A stretch of DNA of 64,000 nucleotides from the NCBI GenBank assembly GCA_905233345.1, contig CAJODQ010000012.1:1-64000 (forward strand), in the 5' to 3' direction. Made by a program: the position numbers and the translations under genes. Positions 32,807-41,895 of this stretch are shown here, piece by piece. Each line of letters opens with the position of its first letter. The stretch's first letter is position 1. The notes beneath the pieces are model-generated. The model was not told the origin of the DNA. It ran no database searches and was given only the letters and a program-made list of their open reading frames with translations. The DNA is from an uncultured Bacteroidales bacterium (GTDB taxonomy: Bacteria > Bacteroidota > Bacteroidia > Bacteroidales > UBA932).

Positions 32807-33187
32807 ATGGCTCTTGATACTCCTCGTACTGCTATGATAATTACTATCATTATCACTGCTGTCACTTTCCTTGTCGTGGTGGGTGTAATGCTGGCCTATT
32901 GGCCAAAAGGCATCTCGGTCAACGAGAACAACCAAATCCAGTTGAGCACGTATATAGGCAAGCCGCGACTTATTCCTGCTGATGAAATATCTATCACTGA
33001 AATGCCAGAGGGCCTGTTGAACCATCTGATCAGGACCAACGGCATGAGCCTTGGCAAAATCAACTATGGCCACTTCAAGAACACAAAAACCGGGCAGAAG
33101 ATGTTCCTCTATCTGACCGGTAAGGAAAGCAAAATCTGCTTTACCTATAAGGAGGAGTTATATGTTGTAGATGATTGGCGACAGTAA
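32807..33187 (+). CDS. Membrane-anchored PH-like domain protein
   Basis: 126 residues. One N-terminal membrane helix (about 9-30) then a small domain with ISVNENNQIQLSTYIG, IPADEISI, LIRTNGMSLGKINYGHFKN and KMFLYLTGKES. This matches the bacterial PH (bPH) domains often found with SdpI/DUF1648 proteins. Function unknown. It ends 68 bases before the signalling operon and has a different, AT-rich composition. Confidence 0.6.
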   Translation: MALDTPRTAMIITIIITAVTFLVVVGVMLAYWPKGISVNENNQIQLSTYIGKPRLIPADEISITEMPEGLLNHLIRTNGMSLGKINYGHFKNTKTGQKMFLYLTGKESKICFTYKEELYVVDDWRQ

Positions 33188-33191
33188 CTGA

Positions 33192-33224
33192 ATTGTCGTT
33201 TTTATATATATATTTGTATATTTG
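33192..33224 (+). promoter_or_regulatory. Promoter region of the signalling/NRPS operon
   Basis: Two directly repeated -7 boxes TATATTTG (33209-33216 and 33217-33224) lie 30-45 bases before the response regulator start. ATTG at 33192-33195 is 21 bases from the second box and could be its -33. Confidence 0.5.
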
Positions 33225-33254
33225 TATTTGGAAAAATAGATTTTCATTGTAACA

Positions 33255-34418
33255 ATGGCCGTTAAAATTCTTAGCGTCGACGACGAAACCGATCTTGAGT
33301 TGTTGTTGACGCAATTCTTTCGTAGACAAATCAGAAAAGGCGATTATGAGTTCTTCTTTGCCCATAACGGGCTGGAGGCGCTGCAGATCCTGCTGAAACA
33401 TCCGGATATCGCCATCATCCTTTCAGATATCAATATGCCGGAAATGGACGGATTGACGCTGTTGGCCAAGGTCAACGAAATGCGCATCCCGTCCCTGAAG
33501 TGCATCATGGTCAGTGCTTATGGCGACATGGACAACATCCGCCATGCCATGAACGGTGGCGCCTTTGATTTCGCTACAAAGCCGATAGACCTGGATGACC
33601 TGCAACTGACCATCGAAAAGGCGGTAGAGCAGATCGAATATATCAAAAGAGCACAGAAGGAACACGCCCAGCTGGTGGATATCCGGAGCGACCTGTCGGT
33701 GGCCCGGGAGATCCAGCAGGGCATCCTGCCCCGTTCGTTCACCTTGAATCTTGCCGACGCCGGAAGTGTCGATATCTACGCCAGCATGGTGGCAGCCAAG
33801 GATGTGGGCGGAGATTTCTACGATTTCTTCCCGATTGATGACCATCGTATCGGATTTGCCATCGCCGACGTGAGCGGCAAGGGTGTGCCCGCTGCCATCT
33901 TCATGGCGGTGAGCCATACGCTCATCAAGGCGACGGGGCAGCGTGACCTGAGTTCGTGCGAGTGCATGAGAACAGTCAACGACATCCTGTGCGGCGAGAG
34001 CGTGGGGTCTATGTTCGTGACGGTTTTCTATGGCATTTATGACTTGACGAGTGGTTCCATCGATTTTACCAATGCCGGACATAATCCGCCGTATATTCTT
34101 CATGCTGACGGAACGGTCGAGCGGCTGAAGTCTGCCTGTAACCTGGTGCTGGGTGCGATGGAAGGCATTCCTTACACCAGCGGAGCGCTTCAACTGGATC
34201 CTGGCGACGCCTTCGTGATGTACACGGACGGCGTGACGGAAGCGGAGGACAAGAATCACGCTCAATTCGGAGATGACCGGCTTGAGACGGAACTGGCCGG
34301 GCTGAAGGGGGCCAGCAGCCGGCAGATTGTCGATACGATCAATGCCAAGGTCCGGGACTTTGTGGCCGGCGCTCCCCAGAGTGATGATATTACCCAGTTA
34401 GTTATTCGTAGAAAGTGA
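33255..34418 (+). CDS. Response regulator with PP2C (SpoIIE/RsbU-type) phosphatase
   Basis: 387 residues. REC domain (1-125) with Asp58 in ILSDINMPEMDG and the KPI motif; a helical linker; PP2C-type phosphatase domain (about 150-385) with LSVAREIQQGILP, KDVGGDFYDFF, ADVSGKGVPAAIFMA, NAGHNPPY, YTDGVTEAED and QSDDITQLV, so the metal-binding Asp residues are present. Phosphorylation by a partner kinase would switch serine/threonine dephosphorylation of an unknown protein. No anti-sigma or anti-sigma-antagonist gene is in the window. The stop overlaps the next start (GTGA). Confidence 0.88.
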   Translation: MAVKILSVDDETDLELLLTQFFRRQIRKGDYEFFFAHNGLEALQILLKHPDIAIILSDINMPEMDGLTLLAKVNEMRIPSLKCIMVSAYGDMDNIRHAMNGGAFDFATKPIDLDDLQLTIEKAVEQIEYIKRAQKEHAQLVDIRSDLSVAREIQQGILPRSFTLNLADAGSVDIYASMVAAKDVGGDFYDFFPIDDHRIGFAIADVSGKGVPAAIFMAVSHTLIKATGQRDLSSCECMRTVNDILCGESVGSMFVTVFYGIYDLTSGSIDFTNAGHNPPYILHADGTVERLKSACNLVLGAMEGIPYTSGALQLDPGDAFVMYTDGVTEAEDKNHAQFGDDRLETELAGLKGASSRQIVDTINAKVRDFVAGAPQSDDITQLVIRRK

Positions 34419-36073
34419 ATCGCCGTACAACCATAATCGTGTCCCTGTCGGCATTGGTAGTCCTTGCCGCTGTGGCTGTTGCCGCCTATTACATGGGCCG
34501 CAGGCAGTCCCGGAGTGAGCTTGCCGTGCTGCAGGAAGAGATGGATCGCCTGATGGCCGCCGAAAAGGATGCCGCCATCGTGAAGCGCGTCAGCCAGCAG
34601 ATGGAAGACATCGCTTATCAGCAGAAAGCCATCTCCGACCAACAGCGCGACCGGGCTGAGGAACAGTCCATCCTGGCGACCCAAAGTGCCGAGCGTGCCG
34701 AAATGGAACGTCTCGCCGCCCGGGATGCTGAGCAAAAAGCGAATACAGCGGCAGAGGTGGCCCAAAAGGAACGCGCCAATGCCGAACGGCAGCAGGAGAT
34801 AGCCAGCGAACAAAGGGACGAGGCAACTCATGCCAAGAATGTCGCGGATACCTTGAACCGGCGCACCCAAGCCAGAAGCATGGCGGTGAGTTCTCAGGTG
34901 AGGCGCGAGGCCAACGAACCCGATGTGGCCGATGCCCTGGCCTACGCCAGTTGGTATTTCCTCAAGAACAACCGCGGTAATCAGTATTTTGCGGAAACTT
35001 TCAAGTCCCTGGCCCTGGCTACGGGCGGAATCCCGCGCTATAGAGTCCAGGAGAACGGTGCTGTCAATGCCATTGCATCCGTACCCGGCAGCCCCGAGCA
35101 ATGTGTGGTTGTCACCAACTACGGTGAGGTGGAATGGCTGCGCGCTATGATGAGCGACGGAAGCAAGCAAATTAGCTCGCAGCCTTTGTTGTTCAATCCT
35201 ACGTATGATTTCAGGGATGTCAGGGTCATCGACGGGAACATCTATGCCCTGTCCCTGAAGGGGCCTCTGTGCATCTTGGACTTCACGGGAAAGATGGAGA
35301 CCGTTGCTTTGCCTGAGGACGACTATTTCAAACTCGTTCCGTCGGGAGATCGCCTGCTCTTGGCGGGACGCAAAAGCCTGTGCTGGTATGCGGGCGGGAC
35401 TGTTTCGGAGGGCGTGACTTTGGACAAAACCCTGTCGACCCTCGTCGATCGGGACGGGACCCTCTGCCTCTTCTATGCCGATGGCTCTTATGCCGAGATG
35501 AATGCGTCGGGGCAGATGGAAGAGAAGAAGCCCTTGGTGCCTTATGTAGTCACCGCTGCCTATTATGACCAGAACAGCGGATGCCTGCTGCTCGGCGTGG
35601 AGGATGGCACGGTCTATCCTGTCAATCGGTACAACCGCGTCATGGAGACGCTGGCCGCGCACAAGTCCAGGTGCATGAGCATCACCATGCTAGATCCTGT
35701 GGTCGTGACCGGTGGCTATGATAAGAAAGCCTTTATCTGGAATATGGATAACCTGTTGTATGACAGCGGATTGTCTTTCCGTCAGGAGTTGCAGACAAAG
35801 AGTGTCGGCAAGCGCGTATCGAATAGTAATGAGATTCCGACCGAGTGGCTGGTTCCCGTGGATTATGCTTTCGACGGTTGGACCCTGGCCGTGTGCGCTG
35901 ATGACGACGGAAAATCCGTGTGGGTAGGGACCTCTGCCGGCAATGTCATGCTGCTGAATTCATCGGCCGATGACATGGCGCAGCAACTACACAAAAAACT
36001 CAACCGTAATCTGACCCAACAGGAATGGATACGCTACGTAGGCGTTTCCATCCCATATATGACGTTCAAATGA
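34415..36073 (+). CDS. Membrane coiled-coil protein with propeller-like domain
   Basis: 552 residues, GTG start overlapping the previous stop. One membrane helix (about 7-27), a long Ala/Glu/Gln-rich coiled coil (about 32-150), then a beta-propeller-like region with WD-like blades (HKSRCMSI..., VVTGGYDKKAFIWNMDNLLYD; DGKSVWVGTSAGNVMLLN). The end, LNRNLTQQEWIRYVG, resembles the C-terminal tail of WD40 proteins in signalling and STAND systems. No catalytic domain. In this operon it may transmit or scaffold the signal between phosphatase and kinases. Confidence 0.6.
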   Translation: MNRRTTIIVSLSALVVLAAVAVAAYYMGRRQSRSELAVLQEEMDRLMAAEKDAAIVKRVSQQMEDIAYQQKAISDQQRDRAEEQSILATQSAERAEMERLAARDAEQKANTAAEVAQKERANAERQQEIASEQRDEATHAKNVADTLNRRTQARSMAVSSQVRREANEPDVADALAYASWYFLKNNRGNQYFAETFKSLALATGGIPRYRVQENGAVNAIASVPGSPEQCVVVTNYGEVEWLRAMMSDGSKQISSQPLLFNPTYDFRDVRVIDGNIYALSLKGPLCILDFTGKMETVALPEDDYFKLVPSGDRLLLAGRKSLCWYAGGTVSEGVTLDKTLSTLVDRDGTLCLFYADGSYAEMNASGQMEEKKPLVPYVVTAAYYDQNSGCLLLGVEDGTVYPVNRYNRVMETLAAHKSRCMSITMLDPVVVTGGYDKKAFIWNMDNLLYDSGLSFRQELQTKSVGKRVSNSNEIPTEWLVPVDYAFDGWTLAVCADDDGKSVWVGTSAGNVMLLNSSADDMAQQLHKKLNRNLTQQEWIRYVGVSIPYMTFK

Positions 36074-38652
36074 GAAGGTTTCCGTATCATATCAGTTTGA
36101 CGGTTGCCGTGTTGCTTCTCACGGTGCAGGCGTTCGCACAGAACGACAGTGACGCCTATATGGGCATTCCTTTCTTCCGGAATTACCCGGCCGGCCAATA
36201 CAATGCCCACAACCGTAACTTCGATGTCCTCTGTGACAGTGAGGGCCATACCTTCTTTGCCAATTTCGAGGGACTTCTTATCTACGACAATGTCGAGTGG
36301 CGGATTGTCCATACCCCCGACATCTCCCGCGTGGTGAGGCTGGACCGGAATGAGGACGGTGCCCTCGTTTTCGAGGGAATCAAATATACGGGACGGGTTC
36401 TGTCTGTTGACGGAGATTCCATCCGCGTTTCCTTCACCGAAGGAGACTTGCACAATGCCCGGGCGATTGCCAACGGTGAGGAGAACAGCAGGACCGTGGT
36501 GGACAGATGGAATGAAATCGAGGTCTATCAACGGCTAAAACTCAGCGATGACCGCACACTGCTGGCCACTGCGACCGAGGGTGTGATTGCGATCGATGCC
36601 CAGGGACGCGAGGTCTGGCGGATCAATGTGGACAACGGACTCTGCTCCAACAGTATCACGAAGCTGGCCTATGACGGCAAGGGAACGGTCTGGGGTGCCA
36701 CCGACAACGGCGTTTTCAACATTTCTGTTTCCGAGATTTATACCCACTTTACCGAGAAGGAAGGCCTGCGAGGCCAGATTTCCTGCATCGCCAAGAGCGG
36801 GCCTACTTTGATGGTGGGAACGTTCCAGGGCCTGTATCGGCTGGAAGGCCAGCGTTTTGTCCCGATCGGTAGAGTCAATCACGCCTGTTGGCAGATGGCC
36901 CAGGGACCCGATGGGAGTCTTTACATCGCAACGTCGGACGGCGTATATCACTATGCCAATAAATCCGTCAGACAGTTGTCCACCCAGTTCGCCCTTTCCA
37001 TCGCCGCCCTGGAAGACGGCTCCTATCTGGTTGGTGAACTGACGCGTGTCTGCCGTTTCCGCCCCGGTGAAAGCCTCAAGAGCATCAACGACATTCCTAC
37101 GATCACCAGTTTCAAGAATGATGAAAACGGGGGCGTGTGGGCCTTGACGCTGGCCGGTGACTACTACTACATGGCGTCGGCCGGCGAAGCCTTCGAAAAG
37201 AAGGAAGATGGTCCGATTTCCAAGTTGTTCGAATATAGAGACAATGCCGTCAACCTGTGGCGGAGCCGTGAAAATGGATCCGGCCTCTACTATGACAACA
37301 TGCCCGATGAGTTGAAGCCCTGGATTGAACCGTTTGCGGATTTCAATGTCATGGCCATGCTGATTGACAATGGGCTGGTTTGGATTGGCGACAATGACGA
37401 GCTGGTCCGCTTCAACTTGAACCAATGCCGTACGACCGACCGTTTCGAGCCGCAATTGTATGTCCGCCGTTTCCTTGAGAACGGCAGCGACCTGTCCATC
37501 AGTTTCGCCAATGACAAGCTTGATCCCATCGGACAGACGCTCTACAGTTACCGCCTGCACAACGACGACGCCTGGTCTTATTGGAGCGGGCAGCAGGCAT
37601 ACCTGTTCGCCAACCTTGGTTACGGCTCCTATCAGGTATCGGTCCGGTCCAAGGATGCCTTCGGCCAGATCAGTGAGTGTGGTCCGTTCGAGTTCAAGCG
37701 TCCCTATCCGGTGTTCATGCGCTGGTATGCGATCCTGGTTTACTTCTTGCTCATCGTTTATCTTGTCTATCAGCTGTTTAAATACCGTATGCGCCGCATG
37801 GCCGAGGAGCAGCAGCGCCTTGAAGCTATTGTGGACGAGCGGACCAAAGAACTGCGCATGGCGCAGGACAAGCTGCTGCGACAGGAGCGGGAGGCAGCCA
37901 TTGGTAAGTTGACCAAGGGTTTGATCGACCGTATCCTCAATCCGATGAACTACATCAATAACTTCGCCCACCTGACCCTGGGCTTGTCGAAGGAGATGCG
38001 GGAAAACATTGAGGATGAGAAAGACAATATAACGCCCGATGTCTTCGAGGATTCCATGGATGTCATGGATATGATGAAGACCAACCTCGAGAAGATCGAG
38101 CAGCACGGAATCTCCACGACGCGAACCTTGAAAGCGATGGAGGAACTGCTGAAAGAGCGTTCCCAGAAGTTTGAATCCACCGATCTGGCCGCCTTGTGCC
38201 AGCAGTGCGTGGATAAATTCAAGAATTACTATGCCGACGACATCGCCAAGCTGGGTATCGAGGTGGAATGCATCCGACCCGATGCTCCTGTCATGCGGGA
38301 TGTCGTAGCCGACCAGATCGGCAAGTCCGTCATGTCGATGCTGGCTAACAGCCTGTATGCCATCCGGAAAAAGGCAGAGAAGGGCGGGGAGTACCATCCG
38401 CTCCTTCGCGTATCTGTCATACAGGAATCGGATGGAGGCCATATCCTCATCAAGGTTTACGACAACGGTATCGGTATTGAACAAAGCATTATCAACAAGA
38501 TATTCGATCCATTCTTCACCACCAAGCCGACGGCCGAAGCCCCTGGCGTGGGCCTCTACCTCAGCCAGCAGGTTCTGCATGACTGTGGCGGCACGATCAC
38601 GGTTGATTCAGTGAAGGATGAATATACGGTATTCGTCATTAATTTGGCTTAA
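36070..38652 (+). CDS. Propeller-sensor histidine kinase lacking the phospho-His
   Basis: 860 residues; ATG overlaps the previous stop. Signal peptide (VQAFAQ), two-component propeller repeats (about 35-470), Y_Y_Y-like domain (about 480-555), membrane helix near 557-578, coiled coil, DHp-like region and HATPase domain. In the DHp the expected HExxNP reads LIDRILNP: Asp620 stands where the sibling kinase has His37. The ATPase keeps LANSLYAI (N box), DNGIGI and GVGLYLS. It can probably bind ATP but not autophosphorylate at this site, so it may be a pseudokinase sensing subunit for the next gene. The frame from 36025 precedes the signal peptide. Confidence 0.82.
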   Translation: MRRFPYHISLTVAVLLLTVQAFAQNDSDAYMGIPFFRNYPAGQYNAHNRNFDVLCDSEGHTFFANFEGLLIYDNVEWRIVHTPDISRVVRLDRNEDGALVFEGIKYTGRVLSVDGDSIRVSFTEGDLHNARAIANGEENSRTVVDRWNEIEVYQRLKLSDDRTLLATATEGVIAIDAQGREVWRINVDNGLCSNSITKLAYDGKGTVWGATDNGVFNISVSEIYTHFTEKEGLRGQISCIAKSGPTLMVGTFQGLYRLEGQRFVPIGRVNHACWQMAQGPDGSLYIATSDGVYHYANKSVRQLSTQFALSIAALEDGSYLVGELTRVCRFRPGESLKSINDIPTITSFKNDENGGVWALTLAGDYYYMASAGEAFEKKEDGPISKLFEYRDNAVNLWRSRENGSGLYYDNMPDELKPWIEPFADFNVMAMLIDNGLVWIGDNDELVRFNLNQCRTTDRFEPQLYVRRFLENGSDLSISFANDKLDPIGQTLYSYRLHNDDAWSYWSGQQAYLFANLGYGSYQVSVRSKDAFGQISECGPFEFKRPYPVFMRWYAILVYFLLIVYLVYQLFKYRMRRMAEEQQRLEAIVDERTKELRMAQDKLLRQEREAAIGKLTKGLIDRILNPMNYINNFAHLTLGLSKEMRENIEDEKDNITPDVFEDSMDVMDMMKTNLEKIEQHGISTTRTLKAMEELLKERSQKFESTDLAALCQQCVDKFKNYYADDIAKLGIEVECIRPDAPVMRDVVADQIGKSVMSMLANSLYAIRKKAEKGGEYHPLLRVSVIQESDGGHILIKVYDNGIGIEQSIINKIFDPFFTTKPTAEAPGVGLYLSQQVLHDCGGTITVDSVKDEYTVFVINLA

Positions 38653-38664
38653 GATAACTGTCCT

Positions 38665-39528
38665 ATGGATGCGGAATTAGAAAGCTTGAAACAGCAGGTG
38701 GAATACTTGCAGCAGCAGTTGCAGAAGCAGGAAAAGATGGCCTCTCTGGGGCTGCTCAGCGCCGGCATTGCCCATGAAATACAGAATCCGCTGAATTTTG
38801 TGATCAATTTCAGCAAGATGTCAGGCAAGTTGCTGGAAGACCTGCAGGACCTGGTGGATGACTGTGCCGAAAAACTGGGGGAGGAGGATGCCGCCGACAT
38901 GAAGGACATATCGGCAGACCTCCAGGAGAATCTCTCCAAGATTCAGGAGCATGGTGAACGCGCCATCAGCATCATCCGTGGAATCCTGCTGCAAAGCCGC
39001 GGAAAGGCTGGCGAGAAGCTGCCTACCGACATCGGACAGCTGGTGCATGAATACGTGTGGCTCAGCTATCATGCCATGCGGGCCAATGACAAGAGTTTCA
39101 ATATCACAATTCGCGAAGAGATCCAGGAGAATATGCCCAAAGTCATGGTCATCCCGCAGGATCTGAGCCGGGCCGTGCTTAACGTCATGAACAATGCCTG
39201 CTATACCGTCAAGGAGCGGGCTGACCTGGAGGGTGAGAGCTACACGCCCACCATCGATGTGAAGGTAAGCTTGAACCGTGGCGGCGCGGACGACGCGGAA
39301 CTCCGCATTGATATCGCCGACAATGGCATGGGCATGACGCCCGAGATCAAGGAAAAGATCTTTGAGAATTTCTTTACCACCAAGCCCGCCGGTCAGGGTA
39401 CAGGTCTGGGAATGTGCATCACCTATGATGTCATTACCAAGAACCACAACGGCAAGTTGCTCGTGGAAACCGAACCGAAGGTGGGTACCACGTTCACGTT
39501 TATCATTCCTGTAAAGATTGTAAAATGA
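38665..39528 (+). CDS. Small soluble sensor histidine kinase
   Basis: 287 residues, no membrane helix or input domain beyond a short coiled coil (1-24). DHp with AGIAHEIQNPLNF (His37 as phospho-acceptor) and HATPase with VMNNACYTV (N box), IADNGMGM (G1), FENFFTTKP (F) and GTGLGMCI (G2). Likely phosphorylates the REC-PP2C protein of the same operon, with input from the His-less propeller kinase upstream (12 bases away). The next start overlaps its stop (ATGA). Confidence 0.88.
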   Translation: MDAELESLKQQVEYLQQQLQKQEKMASLGLLSAGIAHEIQNPLNFVINFSKMSGKLLEDLQDLVDDCAEKLGEEDAADMKDISADLQENLSKIQEHGERAISIIRGILLQSRGKAGEKLPTDIGQLVHEYVWLSYHAMRANDKSFNITIREEIQENMPKVMVIPQDLSRAVLNVMNNACYTVKERADLEGESYTPTIDVKVSLNRGGADDAELRIDIADNGMGMTPEIKEKIFENFFTTKPAGQGTGLGMCITYDVITKNHNGKLLVETEPKVGTTFTFIIPVKIVK

Positions 39529-41882
39529 GCATCAAGAGATATATACTCGCACTCTTCCTCTTTTGCTTCTCATGGGCCGCGCAAGCGCAGGACGCTACGC
39601 GGGTCTATGAGGCGGCCCAGGAAGCGTACGAGCTGGGTTTGTTTGAGAAAGCCGACACCCTCCTGACCCAATCGGTGAACAGCTTCCGCGGAGAGACCCG
39701 GATCGGTGTGTACAGGCTGCTGGCTCTGTGCAACCTGAACATGGACAAGCCCGACGTGGCGGAAGCATGGGTTTCCCGGCTGCTGGCCGTCGACCCGTAC
39801 TACAGCGTGTACAATGACGTGCCGCGCTTCACTGAGTTGGTCAACCGGCTCAAGGCCGGCAAGACAGCTACGATTACCACCGCTTCCCAACAGGCGGAAT
39901 CCATTGAAGAGGCGCCGGTTCCCGTGACGCTGATTACGGAAGACATGCTGCAACGCATCGGTGCCAGAACCCTGAAGGATGCTCTGATTGCGTATGTGCC
40001 CGGTATGACAGATATTGCCTGCAACGAGGAAATGAATGTGGCTATGCGTGGCATCTATTCTTCGGGACAGGAAAAGATCCTCATCATGTTGGACGGACAC
40101 CGCCTGAACAGCTACTCCACCAACACGGCCAGCCCCGATTTCTCCATCAGCCTGGACAAGGTCAAGCAGATTGAGGTGCTGCGAGGCCCGGCTTCGTCCC
40201 TGTACGGTGGCGTCGCTCTGACAGGCGTGGTCAACATCATCACCAAGGAAGGGTCGGATGTGGACGGCTTCATGGCTAAGGCAAGCGGCGGCAACTACGG
40301 ACAGCTTCGCGGAGACCTGCTCTTCGGCAAACGTTATCTTGCCCTGGACGTCTTGAGCTGGGCCAGCATCTATCGGGCTGACGGCCAGAAGGTCCATTAT
40401 GGCGCCAACTGGGATGAGCAGCCCTATGCGGTCATGCCCATCGAAGGTGACATGATCATCGGCGGATACAACAAGACCCCGTCCTATGACCTCGGCCTGT
40501 CGTTGAAGTGGAATAAATTGCACATGCTTTACAACCGCCGTTTTGCCAAGACGGTGGCGCCTCTGTCGCTCAGTTATTTCTTTACGCCCTACGAGTACGA
40601 CCAGTACAGGAAACTCAACGGCTATGGCCCCGGCTATGCGATCTCTTCGCAGCATGCCGAGCTGGGATATGCGGACAGCCGCGGGAATTTTGCCTGGCAG
40701 GTTTCCGCCAATTTCGATTCCCAGGATCAGCAGCGTTACCAGGTTGACGGTGACATCCCTGAAAGCGGGACCGGCGTAAACGACTTGTATCCCAATGGCG
40801 CTGACAGTGTCCTGATCAAGCTCTATGATAAAGTGTTCCAGAGCGTAAAATGGAGTGAATACACCTACGGCGTATCGGCACAGGGCAGTTACAACTATTC
40901 GTTCGGCAAGTCGCAGTCCGGCGTCGTCATGGTCGGCGGACAGGCCAACCGATTCAACCTGGCCGATGCCGCCTATCTGGAAGGCATCGACTACGATCTC
41001 ATCCTGAAGACCTACAACGATGTCAAAGTCTTGAACACCGGCAAGGAGACCAGTGCCGACGCCTATGTACAGGTCAAGCATTCCTTTGGCTACGGGCTTG
41101 TCCTGAATGCCGGTCTGCGCTATGACTTCAAGTTGCGGTCGAGCGGCAAGAAGTTGCACGTGCTTTCGCCCCGTATCGCCCTCATCTACTCCCATCCCAA
41201 GTGGAGCGCCAAGCTGAGCTATTCCAAGGCCTTCGTGGACGCACCGTATTTTTATCGCAACAATACCCTGGACATCAACTTCGGCGATGACAACCTCTTC
41301 CCCGAGTACCTGAACTCCTGGCAGCTGTCTTTCTACAGCGACGGCAAGTTGGTTCCCAGGCTGAAAATGGAGGTGAACGGATTTATCAACAAGGCTGACA
41401 ACTTCATCATCCAGAGCGAGTTGGGTAATACGAATGCCGGTAGCCTTACCAATGCCGGCGTGGAGATGGCCGCCAGCTATGCCATCTCCCGGTTCAGGGT
41501 CGACGGAAACTTTACCTGGCAGCGGGTGCTGGCTTCCCAGAACTTCAGTATCTTTGACCACAGTATCTATAACATCCCGGATTTCCAGGCCAACCTGGCG
41601 GCTTCCTATGAGATCGTCCGTGGTCTGAAGGTCAATGCACATGCCAATTTCCTTTCGAAGCAGAAATCGCTCTATGCCCTGCCTTTCGCGCCCGAGGTGG
41701 TCATCGACATCCCTTCCCGCGTCATTGTCGACCTGGGTGCCAGCTACGCCATCTGGAAAGTGGAGTTCGGGTTGAATGTATATAACATTGCCAACACGCC
41801 CTATCTGCAGGGAGGTTCCAGTGTCGCACCGATGCGGCAGGCGGGCCGATGGCTGTTGGGTCATGTGAGTTTCAAATTTTAA
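39525..41882 (+). CDS. TonB-dependent receptor with N-terminal TPR-like domain
   Basis: 785 residues. Signal peptide (AAQAQ), then a TPR-like helical segment (about 23-105: YEAAQEAYELGLFEKADTLL), not the usual carboxypeptidase-like domain; plug (EEAPVPVTLITEDMLQRIGA, MRGIYSSGQEKILIMLDG, VLRGPASSLYGGVALTGVVNIIT) and full barrel ending VSFKF. Belongs to the FepA/BtuB/FecA-like rather than SusC class. Active outer-membrane uptake of an unknown ligand; position just before the NRPS-like gene suggests the operon product or a related signal. Start overlaps the kinase stop by 4 bases. Confidence 0.85.
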   Translation: MSIKRYILALFLFCFSWAAQAQDATRVYEAAQEAYELGLFEKADTLLTQSVNSFRGETRIGVYRLLALCNLNMDKPDVAEAWVSRLLAVDPYYSVYNDVPRFTELVNRLKAGKTATITTASQQAESIEEAPVPVTLITEDMLQRIGARTLKDALIAYVPGMTDIACNEEMNVAMRGIYSSGQEKILIMLDGHRLNSYSTNTASPDFSISLDKVKQIEVLRGPASSLYGGVALTGVVNIITKEGSDVDGFMAKASGGNYGQLRGDLLFGKRYLALDVLSWASIYRADGQKVHYGANWDEQPYAVMPIEGDMIIGGYNKTPSYDLGLSLKWNKLHMLYNRRFAKTVAPLSLSYFFTPYEYDQYRKLNGYGPGYAISSQHAELGYADSRGNFAWQVSANFDSQDQQRYQVDGDIPESGTGVNDLYPNGADSVLIKLYDKVFQSVKWSEYTYGVSAQGSYNYSFGKSQSGVVMVGGQANRFNLADAAYLEGIDYDLILKTYNDVKVLNTGKETSADAYVQVKHSFGYGLVLNAGLRYDFKLRSSGKKLHVLSPRIALIYSHPKWSAKLSYSKAFVDAPYFYRNNTLDINFGDDNLFPEYLNSWQLSFYSDGKLVPRLKMEVNGFINKADNFIIQSELGNTNAGSLTNAGVEMAASYAISRFRVDGNFTWQRVLASQNFSIFDHSIYNIPDFQANLAASYEIVRGLKVNAHANFLSKQKSLYALPFAPEVVIDIPSRVIVDLGASYAIWKVEFGLNVYNIANTPYLQGGSSVAPMRQAGRWLLGHVSFKF

Positions 41883-41895
41883 TCAGTAACGCAGA

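Noticed and set aside
31714..33187. SDP-like toxin/immunity cassette
   Set aside because: Only SdpI-family and bPH-like proteins are present; no toxin precursor gene or processing genes are visible.
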